Shown here piece after piece: positions 45,269-53,512 of a DNA stretch of 64,000 nucleotides. Position numbers and translations under genes: made by a program. Source of the DNA: Shimia_B sp038525525 (lineage in GTDB: Bacteria > Pseudomonadota > Alphaproteobacteria > Rhodobacterales > Rhodobacteraceae); the NCBI GenBank assembly GCA_038525525.1, contig JBCBHO010000004.1, positions 186,001 to 250,000 on the forward strand, in the 5' to 3' direction. The notes beneath the pieces are model-generated. The model saw nothing but the letters and a program-made list of their open reading frames with translations. It was not told the DNA's origin and did not search any database. How positions within the stretch are numbered: the stretch's first letter is position 1; each line of letters starts with the position of its first letter.

Positions 45269-46239
45269 CGACCCTGCGCGCGGTGATCCGCGGCTACGGC
45301 CACCACCTCCCCGCGCGCGTGGTTGAAAACGCCGAGTTCGAGAAGACCCTCGACACCAACGACGAGTGGATCCGGACCCGCACCGGCATCGAGCGCCGGC
45401 ATTTCGCCGCCGAGGGAGAAACCACCTCCCAGCTCGGCGCCAAGGCGGCCCTCGCCGCGCTCGAGGATGCGGGCGTGGCCGCCGACGAGGTGGACGCGCT
45501 GATCCTCGCCACCTCCACGGCCGACCTCACCTTTCCCTCCGCGGCCACGATGGTTCAGGCCGAGGTCGGGATGACCAATGGCTTCGCCTTCGATGTGCAG
45601 GCCGTCTGCGCGGGCTTCGCCTACGCCATGACCACGGCCAATTCGCTGATCATCAGCGGCCAGGCGCAGCGCGTCCTCGTGATCGGCGCCGAGACCTTCT
45701 CGCGCATCATGGACTGGACGGATCGCGGCACCTGCGTCCTCTTCGGGGACGGCGCGGGCGCGGTCCTCCTCGAGGCCCGCAACGCAAAGGGCACTCCAGA
45801 AGACCGCGGCATCCTCGCAGCCGAGATCCATTCCGACGGGCGCTACAAGGATATCCTCTACGTCGACGGCGGGGTCTCGACGCAGACGACGGGCGTCCTG
45901 CGGATGCAGGGCAAGGAGGTCTTCCGCCACGCCGTCGAAAAGCTCGCGGGCACCGCGCGCACCACGCTCGCCAAGGCCAGCCTTTCGCCCGCCGACATCG
46001 ACTGGATCGTGCCCCACCAGGCCAACCTGCGCATCCTTTCTGCCACCGCTGACAGGCTTGGTGTGCCGATGGAGAAGGTGGTTGTGACCGTGCAGGATCA
46101 CGGCAACACGTCGGCGGCATCGATTCCCCTCGCGCTCTCGGTGGCCCATGCCGATGGGCGCCTCAAGGAAGGGGATTTGGTCGTCACAGGGGCCATCGGC
46201 GGCGGTTTGGCCTGGGGCTCGGTGGTTTTCCGCGTTTAG
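45265..46239 (+). CDS. fabH: 3-oxoacyl-ACP synthase III
   Basis: Starts fatty acid synthesis by condensing acetyl-CoA with malonyl-ACP. The 324-residue thiolase-fold enzyme has the catalytic Cys in VQAVCAGFAYA (about C115), His in WIVPHQANLRI and Asn in DHGNTSAASIPLAL. Coupled to plsX; followed by the ihfA promoter region. Confidence 0.97.
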   Translation: MTTLRAVIRGYGHHLPARVVENAEFEKTLDTNDEWIRTRTGIERRHFAAEGETTSQLGAKAALAALEDAGVAADEVDALILATSTADLTFPSAATMVQAEVGMTNGFAFDVQAVCAGFAYAMTTANSLIISGQAQRVLVIGAETFSRIMDWTDRGTCVLFGDGAGAVLLEARNAKGTPEDRGILAAEIHSDGRYKDILYVDGGVSTQTTGVLRMQGKEVFRHAVEKLAGTARTTLAKASLSPADIDWIVPHQANLRILSATADRLGVPMEKVVVTVQDHGNTSAASIPLALSVAHADGRLKEGDLVVTGAIGGGLAWGSVVFRV

Positions 46240-46273
46240 TTCCGCCCGCCAAGCGCTTGAATTTGGAAGTTTA

Positions 46274-46302
46274 TTGACCCCCTGATTTCGGGCTCCTAAC
46301 AT
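46274..46302 (+). promoter_or_regulatory. ihfA promoter
   Basis: TTGACC (46274-46279), a 17-base spacer and TAACAT (46297-46302), about 38 bases before the ihfA start. Good hexamers at ideal spacing, so ihfA can be expressed independently of fabH. Confidence 0.6.
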
Positions 46303-46339
46303 CTGCGGCACAAGACAGGGATGGTTAGGGGAGCTATTC

Positions 46340-46639
46340 ATGAGCAAGACGTTGACCCGCATGGACCTCAGTGAGGCCGTGTTTCGGGAGGTGGGGCTGA
46401 GCAGGAATGAGTCAGCGCAACTTGTAGAGACCGTTCTGGACGAGATGTCCGATGCCCTCGTGCGGGGCGAACAGGTCAAGATCTCCTCTTTCGGGACATT
46501 CAGCGTCCGAGACAAGGCAGCCCGGGTGGGCCGCAATCCCAAAACCGGCGAAGAGGTCCCCATTTCTCCCCGCCGCGTCCTGACATTCCGTCCCTCGCAT
46601 CTGATGAAGGAGCGAGTGGCCTCGGGGAACAAGAGCTGA
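46340..46639 (+). CDS. ihfA: Integration host factor subunit alpha
   Basis: A 99-residue DNA-bending protein of the HU/IHF family. The beta-arm signature VKISSFGTFSVRDKAARVGRNP is clear, and EVPISPRRVLTFRPSHLMKE distinguishes IHF-alpha. The start follows GGGGAG. Two bases separate it from the merR gene, the normal alphaproteobacterial order. Confidence 0.96.
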   Translation: MSKTLTRMDLSEAVFREVGLSRNESAQLVETVLDEMSDALVRGEQVKISSFGTFSVRDKAARVGRNPKTGEEVPISPRRVLTFRPSHLMKERVASGNKS

Positions 46640-46641
46640 GC

Positions 46642-47301
46642 ATGGAAAAGTCCCGGCAGGCATTTCGAACCATTTCGGAAGTGGCCGATGGGCTGGGCAC
46701 GCAACCCCATGTGCTGCGCTTCTGGGAGAGCAAGTTTCCGCAGGTCAAGCCGGTGAAGCGCGCGGGCGGACGGCGGTACTACCGCCCGGCAGATATCGAT
46801 CTTCTCGGCGGCATCAAGCAGCTTCTCCACGAGGACGGCATGACCATCAAGGGCGTGCAGAAGGTGCTTCGCGACCGCGGGGTCAAATACGTGGCCGCGA
46901 TCGGCGCCCGTGAGGAACCCTCGCGCACGCCGGAGACCATCGAGGGGGTCGTGGTGCCGCTCGAGATCAAGGGCCGGACGCCCGAGCCCGCGCCCGGCGC
47001 CGACGCCGCGCCGGAGACCCCGGCTGCGCCTGAGCCGCCGCAGGAGAAGCCCGCTGCCCATGCACCGGTGGACCCGGCAGAGGCCCAAGCGACGGATGCC
47101 ACTGGCGAAGAGCCCACGCAAAAACCCCTGGCAGCCCCTCCCGAGGCGCAGCTCGCCAATCCCGTGGGTCTGAGCAGAATCAATGCCCTACGTCGCGCAG
47201 CTCATGCGGGTGGGAGCCACGATGCCGAGGCGCTCGCACGCAGCCTCGAGAAGCTCAAGACCCTCGCAGCGCGCATGAAATCCGCCCAGGGCCCCTGGTG
47301 A
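46642..47301 (+). CDS. MerR-family transcriptional regulator
   Basis: A 219-residue regulator with an N-terminal MerR winged helix (FRTISEVADGLGTQPHVLRFW, RRYYRPADIDLLGGIKQLLHEDG). The central region, about 95-165, is low-complexity Pro/Ala/Glu-rich, and the C terminus contains a helical segment (SLEKLKTLAARMKS). No effector Cys cluster is visible. This gene is a constant partner of ihfA in alphaproteobacteria; its targets are not known to me. Confidence 0.92.
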   Translation: MEKSRQAFRTISEVADGLGTQPHVLRFWESKFPQVKPVKRAGGRRYYRPADIDLLGGIKQLLHEDGMTIKGVQKVLRDRGVKYVAAIGAREEPSRTPETIEGVVVPLEIKGRTPEPAPGADAAPETPAAPEPPQEKPAAHAPVDPAEAQATDATGEEPTQKPLAAPPEAQLANPVGLSRINALRRAAHAGGSHDAEALARSLEKLKTLAARMKSAQGPW

Positions 47302-47322
47302 CAGACCATTGGATTTTGCGGG

Positions 47323-47350
47323 TTGTACGGGCTTCTCAATAGGCTATACC
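47323..47350 (+). promoter_or_regulatory. Promoter of tRNA-Pro
   Basis: TTGTAC (47323-47328), a 16-base spacer and TATACC (47345-47350), placing the start about five bases before the mature tRNA at 47362. Confidence 0.45.
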
Positions 47351-47361
47351 CCGCCCTCAGT

Positions 47362-47438
47362 CGGGCTATGGCGCAGCCTGGTAGCGCGTCCGTCTGGGGG
47401 ACGGAAGGTCGCAGGTTCAAGTCCTGCTAGCCCGACCA
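47362..47438 (+). tRNA. tRNA-Pro(GGG)
   Basis: A 77-base cloverleaf: acceptor CGGGCTA pairing with TAGCCCG, anticodon stem TCCGT/ACGGA with loop CTGGGGG (anticodon GGG), T-arm GCAGG-TTCAAGT-CCTGC, discriminator A and an encoded CCA. The C1 at the 5' end is typical of bacterial proline tRNAs. Confidence 0.96.
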
Positions 47439-47534
47439 ACACTCCACCCCCGTTGCGGCTGATCGACCCCGGTTTGCCTCGTTTTGTACAGCGCCACGGC
47501 GCGCTCGAGAGGTTTTGTACAAGGGAGGGACGGC

Positions 47535-48599
47535 ATGGGCGTGTTTCCTAGCCAACGGATCGAAGCGCTCATCGCAGAGGGCGCGATCACCGGCGACCCC
47601 GCGATCATCCCCGAACAGCTCCAGCCCGCGTCGCTCGATTTGCGCCTCGGTCCGGTCGCCTACCGCGTCCGCGCCTCGTTTCTCACCGGAGAGGGCCGCA
47701 CCGTGGCCCAGCGGCTCGATGATTTCGTCATGCACCGCATCGATCTCTCGGACGGCGCGGTGTTGGAGAAGGGCTGCGTCTACGTCGTCCCGCTCATGGA
47801 GCGGCTCGCTCTGCCCGACGGTGTGCAAGCCGTCGCCAACGCGAAAAGCTCCACCGGGCGGCTCGACCTCCTGACGCGCACCATCACCGATGACGGCGTG
47901 GAATTCGACCGCATCGCGCCCGGCTATGACGGGCCGCTATACGCCGAAATCTGCCCCCGCTCCTTTTCCGTCCTCGCGCGGCCGGGCATGCGGCTCAACC
48001 AGATCCGCTTCCGGGACGGTCACGCCGTCCTCTCAGACGCCGAGCTCACCGCGCTCCACGCCGAGAGCCCGCTCGTCGATGGCGCGGCCACCATCGCCGA
48101 TGGGCTCGGCTTCTCCGTCGATCTGAAGCCCGCGGATGGCGATCTCGTAGGCTACCGCGCCAAGCCGCACACGGGCGTCATCGACCTCGAGAAGCTGGGC
48201 CACTACCCGCCCGCGGAATTCTGGGAAGAGATCCGCACGACGGAGGGCCGCATCATCCTCGACCCCGGCGCGTTCTACATCCTGGTGAGCCGCGAGGCCG
48301 TGACCATCCCCCCGGATTATGCCGCCGAGATGGCACCCTATCTCGCCATGGTGGGCGAATTCCGCGTGCACTACGCCGGTTTCTTCGACCCGGGCTTCGG
48401 CCACGGCGAGGGCGCGGGCTCCCGCGGGGTTCTGGAGGTGCGCTGTCACGAGGCTCCGTTTGTGCTGGAACACGGCCAGATCGTGGGCCGGCTCGTCTAC
48501 GAGCGCATGTCCGAAAAGCCCGAGCGGCTCTATGGCACGGGGCTCAAGAGCAACTACCAGGGCCAGGGGCTGAAGCTCTCGAAGCATTTCGCCGCCTAA
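47535..48599 (+). CDS. dcd: 2'-Deoxycytidine 5'-triphosphate deaminase, long form
   Basis: A 354-residue protein of the dCTP deaminase/dUTPase superfamily, about twice the usual Dcd length (near 190). The first half has QPASLDLRLGPVAYRV and ANAKSSTGRLDLLTR (nucleotide-binding motif with Ser/Arg), then DGPLYAEICPRSFSVL and RLNQIRFRDG; the second half repeats the fold (DPGAFYILVSREAVTIP, AAEMAPYLAMVGEFRVHYAGFFDPGFG). It is therefore a tandem two-domain form, common in alphaproteobacteria. The start at 47535 follows AAGGGAGGGA. It makes dUTP from dCTP or related nucleotides. Confidence 0.88.
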   Translation: MGVFPSQRIEALIAEGAITGDPAIIPEQLQPASLDLRLGPVAYRVRASFLTGEGRTVAQRLDDFVMHRIDLSDGAVLEKGCVYVVPLMERLALPDGVQAVANAKSSTGRLDLLTRTITDDGVEFDRIAPGYDGPLYAEICPRSFSVLARPGMRLNQIRFRDGHAVLSDAELTALHAESPLVDGAATIADGLGFSVDLKPADGDLVGYRAKPHTGVIDLEKLGHYPPAEFWEEIRTTEGRIILDPGAFYILVSREAVTIPPDYAAEMAPYLAMVGEFRVHYAGFFDPGFGHGEGAGSRGVLEVRCHEAPFVLEHGQIVGRLVYERMSEKPERLYGTGLKSNYQGQGLKLSKHFAA

Positions 48600-48772
48600 G
48601 GCATCCCCGCACGCCGCTGCTTCCGAGGTCCGCTTCGTGCCCACTTTGACCGATGCTGCACAGCGCATAAACAGCAATTTCAAATGTTCAGCATAGCTTC
48701 AGGCTTGCCGAAATCTGACGGCCCCGATGCAACGGTGAATTCAGTCTGTTTAGGCGTTTTCCAAAAGTGCAC

Positions 48773-49894
48773 CTAGCAAGCTTCGACGGCCTGAATGCGC
48801 TCTTCCTCCCACTGCGCTATCCGCTCCGTGAGCTCTTCGGGCAGCGGGCCGTCCGGGTCGGGCAACGTCGCTAGGAAGCTCCAGCGACGCTCCAATCCGT
48901 TGAGCGACACTTCATCTGTCCCACCACGCTTTGCGAAGGCGTTAAACATCGCACCTAGCTCTGGGGACAACGACTTATCCTCTTGCCACCTCTTCGCGAC
49001 CCAAAGGACGACATCCACCAACTCAAGACCCGCGCTCTCGTCGCCAGGTCGGAAATCAGGTGGGTCCTCCGGTATATTCGCCATGTCCATCTCGGGCATT
49101 CCGGGTCCCATGCTCTGCTTATGGCCCCGCAGCCGCCGATACATGTCGGCCAGCTCGCCTTGCGCGCGATTGAACTGCATCTGCCGGTCGACGACGATCC
49201 GGCGGACCTGTCGGGACTGCTTCTGAGCTTGCGCCGCCGCTGATTGCATTACTTGTTGGAAGCCTACGATGTTCGGAGATATCTGAAGCGCGCTATCCTT
49301 ATTCCCTGCGCCATAACTAATCTCGAATGGATTCGCCGCGGCCCAAGTGAGCGCGCCAGAGATCAACTCACGGGAGCGAGCGTCCGGTAGGCGAACGATA
49401 CGATCCTGAAGCGTCTCGCATAATGCTTGCAATGCTTCCGCAGCTCGTGCGGGATTGGTCTCCACTCTCGCGGCCCAAGCCGCCTTTGCAGTATCTTCGT
49501 CGAACAGGTGCGCGACCTTGAAGACAAGGGCATATCGCAATGGTGTCCAGTAGTGGTCCCATCGAACTGCTTTGTTGAGCCCAGCATCGAAGACTTGGTC
49601 GAAGAAGGTGATGATGGCGTGATCGGGCTTAACCACCTTGTAGAGCGAGAAACGAACGTCGCGTTTCAGCGCGAAGCGCCAGAGGCTCGGCGCTACTTCC
49701 GAGAGCCGCCCGACACCCAACTGGTTTGCATGGAGTCGCTCCACTCCAAGCTTCTTTCGAGCGGCCCGAAGCAGCGGTTCGGCTGTGACATCCAGGTTCG
49801 TCTTCGATGTTAGCAAGCCGTAGTAGAGAATGGGCTGGGCTGGATCGAAAAGGTTGTTCCCAGTATTTCCGCTTTCGTCGACATAACAGTACAT
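48773..49894 (-). CDS. DUF3800 family protein
   Basis: A 373-residue protein starting MYCYVDESGNTGNNLFD, where YxDESG with its paired acidic residues is the hallmark of DUF3800, an RNase H-like fold family often found on mobile or defence-rich DNA. Further matches are RLHANQLGVGRL after the first strand and RRIVVDRQMQFNR followed by a conserved acidic segment near LELVDVVLWVAKRW. No biochemical function is established for most members. TTAGGA upstream of the ATG is a fair ribosome site. Codon use is less GC-biased than in the flanking housekeeping genes, consistent with transfer. No partner gene is adjacent. Confidence 0.8.
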   Translation of the reverse strand: MYCYVDESGNTGNNLFDPAQPILYYGLLTSKTNLDVTAEPLLRAARKKLGVERLHANQLGVGRLSEVAPSLWRFALKRDVRFSLYKVVKPDHAIITFFDQVFDAGLNKAVRWDHYWTPLRYALVFKVAHLFDEDTAKAAWAARVETNPARAAEALQALCETLQDRIVRLPDARSRELISGALTWAAANPFEISYGAGNKDSALQISPNIVGFQQVMQSAAAQAQKQSRQVRRIVVDRQMQFNRAQGELADMYRRLRGHKQSMGPGMPEMDMANIPEDPPDFRPGDESAGLELVDVVLWVAKRWQEDKSLSPELGAMFNAFAKRGGTDEVSLNGLERRWSFLATLPDPDGPLPEELTERIAQWEEERIQAVEAC

Positions 49895-50015
49895 CTCGTT
49901 TTCCTAAACTGTAGAAACACGTCGGTGAAGCGGACCTCGAGCTTTGACTAACGAAAGTTGGCTCTGTCCGCTTACCAGACCTCGCGCCGTCCAACCGATC
50001 TAGCGCCGGTACCGC

Positions 50016-50120
50016 CTAGACCTTCGACATCCGCTGGCCGACGCGCATGGCTTGCTTTGTGCGCTTCTACTTATATCTCACGGCGTCCATCTCGGCGCGG
50101 TCTTCGTCGCTGACGCCGTG
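50016..50120 (-). pseudogene. Broken C-terminal copy of the 73-residue gene at 50786
   Basis: Read on the minus strand this stretch gives HGVSDEDRAEMDAVRYK, a stop, then KRTKQAMRVGQRMSKV and a stop. That aligns with EGVSEADRAEMAATRQK and KRAKQAMRVTRRIGRF of the intact gene, so the segment is a duplicated remnant carrying a nonsense codon. The 5' part is missing; homology ends about 50120, close upstream of the cupin gene. The remaining bases from 49895 to 50195 show no other gene. Confidence 0.8.
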
Positions 50121-50195
50121 ACCGCCCGTCTTGCGGGCGCCCGAGGCAGATCTTTCGCGCCGAATGTGGTACCCTCGCCTTGGGAGGGATGCGCG

Positions 50196-50729
50196 ATGTT
50201 CGATCTCGACACCTTTATCGCGGATTGCCGCGACGCGGTGGACAAAGACCCCACGCACAAGTCAGCCGCGGAGGTCGTGCGACGCGCCCTGTCGGACCCT
50301 TCGAAGGTCCTGGCCGCGCTTGGAGAGCCCACGGAGCCCGGGATCACGCCACTCTACGCGTCGCCAAACCTGACGATCGTGAACCTCGCCTGGAAGCCTT
50401 CGACAACGATCCCCCCGCACAACCACGAAATGTGGGCCGTGATCGGGATCTATGGCGGGCGGGAGGACAACATCTTCTGGCGACGGGTGAAGGATCATCC
50501 CAACGGCCTGATCGAGGCAGCCGGGGCGAAATCCCTGTCCACGGGCGACATGTGCCCCATGGGCGCGGACATCATTCACTCGGTCACGAATCCGATCCCG
50601 CGACTGACAGCCGCGCTCCACGTCTATGGCGGCGATTTCTTCGAGGCGGAACGGAGCGAATGGGAGCCCGAGCACCTGTTCGAGACCCCGCTCGATATCG
50701 AAGAGGTGCGCGCGCGGTTCTCGAAATAG
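50196..50729 (+). CDS. Cysteine dioxygenase-like cupin
   Basis: A 177-residue single-domain cupin. The metal site is visible in TTIPPHNHEMWAVIGIYGG (His-x-His) and in the later ADIIHSVTNP (third His), as in thiol dioxygenases of the cysteine/3-mercaptopropionate type. A 3-His, iron-dependent oxygenase is likely; the substrate is not determinable. The ATG at 50196 is chosen because GGGAGGGATG precedes it and the protein begins MFDLDTFIADCRDAV. It lies between the two copies of the duplicated 73-residue gene fragment. Confidence 0.8.
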   Translation: MFDLDTFIADCRDAVDKDPTHKSAAEVVRRALSDPSKVLAALGEPTEPGITPLYASPNLTIVNLAWKPSTTIPPHNHEMWAVIGIYGGREDNIFWRRVKDHPNGLIEAAGAKSLSTGDMCPMGADIIHSVTNPIPRLTAALHVYGGDFFEAERSEWEPEHLFETPLDIEEVRARFSK

Positions 50730-50785
50730 GCCGTGCGGGCGGGCGGCGCTGTCCGCCGCCATACAGCCCGCGCAGGTGTGTCGGC

Positions 50786-51007
50786 TCAGAAGCGCCCGAT
50801 CCGCCGCGTCACGCGCATGGCCTGCTTCGCACGCTTCTGCTTCTGGCGCGTTGCGGCCATCTCGGCGCGGTCGGCCTCGCTGACGCCCTCGGCGGGCTTG
50901 TCCTTCTTGCTGCCGCGCTTCGCGGCCATGTCAAAGCCCTTGTCCATGCCCTTGGAGATCACCTTCCGCATGAACATGCGCAGGACCATGTTGAGTATCT
51001 GGTTCAT
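50786..51007 (-). CDS. Small conserved basic protein, unknown
   Basis: A 73-residue basic protein: an N-terminal amphipathic or membrane-binding stretch (NQILNMVLRMFMRKVISKG), then a charged middle and a C-terminal KRAKQAMRVTRRIGRF. I recall homologues at this position after scpB in Rhodobacteraceae but know no function. Its ATG overlaps the scpB stop by four bases, so it belongs to the nagZ-scpA-scpB operon. A broken partial copy lies at 50016-50120. Confidence 0.75.
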   Translation of the reverse strand: MNQILNMVLRMFMRKVISKGMDKGFDMAAKRGSKKDKPAEGVSEADRAEMAATRQKQKRAKQAMRVTRRIGRF

Positions 51008-51732
51008 GTCTTCGCCTCGCTTGTTTCGCCTTCGGCGGCGATGTCTTCGTTCTCGTGCTGCGTGTCTCCGGCGTCACCCGCCGCTTCGCCGTCGTCCTCG
51101 AAGAGATCGGGTTCTTCCGCGTCGGCTTCAAGTTCCGGGTCCTCGCCGTCTGCATCCGCTCCGGGCGGCGGCCGGCTGTCGAGAAGACCCGCCTGCCGCA
51201 GCTCCTTCAGGCCGGGCAGATCCCGCGCCGACTCGAGCCCAAAGTGATCGAGAAAGCTTTCGGTCACGATAAAGGTCACCGGGCGGCCGGGCGTCATCCG
51301 GCGGCGCCCGAGCTTGATCCAGCCGAGCTCCAGGAGCTGGTCGATCGTGCCCCGGCTCACGCTGACGCCCCGGATCTCCTCGATCTCGGCGCGGGTCACC
51401 GGCTGGTGGTAGGCGGTGATGGCCAGCGTCTCGATCGCCGCGCGGGAAAGCTTGCGCGTCTCCACCGTCTCCTTTTGCATGAGAAAGCCGAGATCCGGCG
51501 CCGTGCGGATGGCCCAGGCCTCGCCCACGCGGACCACGGCGACGCCCCTGCCCTCGTAGCGCTTGCGCAGGTGCTCCAGCGCCGCGGCGGGCTCCGACCC
51601 GTGGGGCATGCGCCCCGTGAGCTCGCGCACCGTCACGGGCTCCGCGCTGGCGAAGAGGATGGCCTCCACCATGCGCTCCTGCTCGCCCATGGGCGGCGCC
51701 TCGAAGAGGCTTTCTTCCTCGGGCTCAGCCAC
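51004..51732 (-). CDS. scpB: Segregation and condensation protein B
   Basis: Forms the SMC-ScpA-ScpB condensin complex with ScpA. The 242-residue protein has two winged-helix regions (ERMVEAILFASAEPVTVREL, ETLAITAYHQPVTRAEIEEIRGVSVSRGTID) and an acidic C-terminal tail of about 60 residues (Asp/Glu-rich). The start is a GTG at 51732, chosen because GGGAGG lies seven bases upstream and it overlaps the scpA stop by eight bases; earlier in-frame codons lie deep inside scpA. Confidence 0.94.
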   Translation of the reverse strand: MAEPEEESLFEAPPMGEQERMVEAILFASAEPVTVRELTGRMPHGSEPAAALEHLRKRYEGRGVAVVRVGEAWAIRTAPDLGFLMQKETVETRKLSRAAIETLAITAYHQPVTRAEIEEIRGVSVSRGTIDQLLELGWIKLGRRRMTPGRPVTFIVTESFLDHFGLESARDLPGLKELRQAGLLDSRPPPGADADGEDPELEADAEEPDLFEDDGEAAGDAGDTQHENEDIAAEGETSEAKT

Positions 51733-52516
51733 CGCTCGCCTCCCGCATGCGCATCTTGAGAGGCGCGAAGACATCCTCCTGCCGGAGTTCAAGCTTGCCC
51801 TCTTTCACAAGCTCGAGCGTCGCGGCGAAGGTCGAGGCCGTGGCGGAGCGGCGGCGCTTGGGATCGCCGGCCCAATCATCGGGCAGGTAGGACATGATAT
51901 CGGTCCATTCGCCTGCGAACCCGATGAGGCCGCGCAGACGGTCGAGCGCCTGCTCCATCGTGAGGATGCTCTCTCGCGCATCGAAGGAGAGCGGGCGAAA
52001 TTCATCCTTGGTGCGGATGCGGGCATAGGCCTGCATCAGATCGAGGATGGTGGCGGTGTATTCCACGCGGCGCACGCGGGTGACATCCTCGGTCACGCCG
52101 CGGGCAAAGAAATCGCGGCCCAGCCTGTCGCGCCCCATGAGGCGGGCAGAGGCATCGCGCATGGCCTGCAGGCGCTCGAGCTGAAACGCCAGATGTGCGG
52201 CGAGCTCCTCGCCCGAGGGCCCCTCCTCTGCTGGGTCCGGCGGCAGCAGCAGGCGTGACTTGAGGAAGGCGAGCCAGGCGGCCATGACGAGGTAATCGGC
52301 GGCGAGCTCGATACGGAGCTCCTTGGCCTTCTCCACGAAGGCCAGGTATTGCTCCGCGAGGTGCAGGATGGAGATCTTGCGCAGGTCCACCTTCTGGGTG
52401 CGCGAGAGCGTGAGAAGGAGGTCGAGCGGGCCTTCGAACCCGTCCACATCCACGATGAGCGCCTCGGCCGCGAGGCGGTCGGCGACACTGGTGTCCAGGA
52501 TGCTGTCCTCGCTCAT
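51725..52516 (-). CDS. scpA: Segregation and condensation protein A
   Basis: The kleisin of the bacterial condensin. The 263-residue protein starts with the typical VDGFEGPLDLLLTLSRTQKVDLRKISI, continues QYLAFVEKAKELRIELAADYLVMAAWLAFLKSRLLLP and ends in a winged helix that binds the SMC head. It overlaps nagZ by four bases and scpB by eight. Confidence 0.96.
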   Translation of the reverse strand: MSEDSILDTSVADRLAAEALIVDVDGFEGPLDLLLTLSRTQKVDLRKISILHLAEQYLAFVEKAKELRIELAADYLVMAAWLAFLKSRLLLPPDPAEEGPSGEELAAHLAFQLERLQAMRDASARLMGRDRLGRDFFARGVTEDVTRVRRVEYTATILDLMQAYARIRTKDEFRPLSFDARESILTMEQALDRLRGLIGFAGEWTDIMSYLPDDWAGDPKRRRSATASTFAATLELVKEGKLELRQEDVFAPLKMRMREASGG

Positions 52517-53508
52517 GCAGCGGCTCCGTTCGTGAGGCTGCGAAGTTCGGCGGTGAGCGCGTCGGTGTCAATGTGTGCCGGTGCCGTGCGCGCGGCGAGG
52601 GCGCGGGCCGCCCGGGCCGCGGCGGCCTCCGTCATGGCGCCCACGGTGACGACCTCCTCCATCTCCGCCATGTCGCCATTGCAGTGAAGAATGACGTCGC
52701 AGCCCGCGCTGAGCGCCGCCTCGGCTCGGGTGCGCACGCTGCCCGCGAGGGCCTCCATGGAGAGATCGTCGGTCATCAGAAGCCCGTCAAAGCCGATCTC
52801 CTCCCGGATGATACGGTGCATGGCAGGCGATGTCGTGGCCGGGCGCTCGGCATCGTGGGCCTCGAAGACGACATGGGCCGTCATGCCCAGCGGCAGGTCC
52901 GCGAGTGCTTTGAAGGGGGCGAAGTCCTCGCGCGCGAGGATCTCCGCGGATTTCGTCACGCGGGGGAGGTCGATGTGGCTGTCCTTCGTGGCCGATCCGT
53001 GTCCGGGTATGTGCTTGAGGACGCCGAGAACCCCGCCCGCCACCTGCCCTTCCGCCAGCGCACGGGCCCGCCGCGCCACCTCGGGCGCTGTTTGCCCGTA
53101 GCATCGGTTGCGCAGCCGGGGATGGGTCCCGGCGAATGCCGTGTCGGCCATGGGCGCGCAGTTCACGTCGATCCCGATCTCGCGCAATTCAGCAGCGATG
53201 AGGGCGCCGCGCAGCCAGAGGGCCCGCTCCGGGTCCGGGCTGGCCTCCGCGAGGTCGAGCGCGGGCGGATGCGAGGCCCAGACCGGGGGCCATAGCCGCT
53301 GCACGCGGCCTCCTTCTTGGTCGATGAGCACCGGCGCATCGCGCCCCACGGCCTCGCGCAGCGCCGACGTCAGACGGCGCACTTGCGCCTTGGTCTCGCA
53401 ATTCCGCTGGAAGAGGATGAAGCCCCATGGGTCGGCCGCCCGGAAGAAGGCGACCTCCGATGCCGAGAGCTCCGGCCCCGCGCAGCCGAGGATATAGGCC
53501 CCGGCCAC
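52513..53508 (-). CDS. nagZ: Beta-N-acetylhexosaminidase (NagZ)
   Basis: A family 3 glycosidase that removes N-acetylglucosamine from recycled cell-wall muropeptides in the cytoplasm. The 331-residue protein has PVLIDQEGGRVQRL, KHIPGHGSATKDSHIDLP (family signature with the catalytic His/Asp) and FDGLLMTDDLSMEAL with the nucleophile Asp. The GTG at 53508 is chosen because it is four bases past the SPOR-gene stop and gives the usual N terminus MAGAYILGCAG; its ribosome site is weak, suggesting coupling to the gene upstream. Confidence 0.94.
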   Translation of the reverse strand: MAGAYILGCAGPELSASEVAFFRAADPWGFILFQRNCETKAQVRRLTSALREAVGRDAPVLIDQEGGRVQRLWPPVWASHPPALDLAEASPDPERALWLRGALIAAELREIGIDVNCAPMADTAFAGTHPRLRNRCYGQTAPEVARRARALAEGQVAGGVLGVLKHIPGHGSATKDSHIDLPRVTKSAEILAREDFAPFKALADLPLGMTAHVVFEAHDAERPATTSPAMHRIIREEIGFDGLLMTDDLSMEALAGSVRTRAEAALSAGCDVILHCNGDMAEMEEVVTVGAMTEAAAARAARALAARTAPAHIDTDALTAELRSLTNGAAA

Positions 53509-53512
53509 GGCC

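Noticed and set aside
45031..47121. A 696-codon minus-strand open frame over fabH, ihfA and merR
   Set aside because: Shadow frame; low-complexity Arg/Gly-rich translation without recognisable structure.
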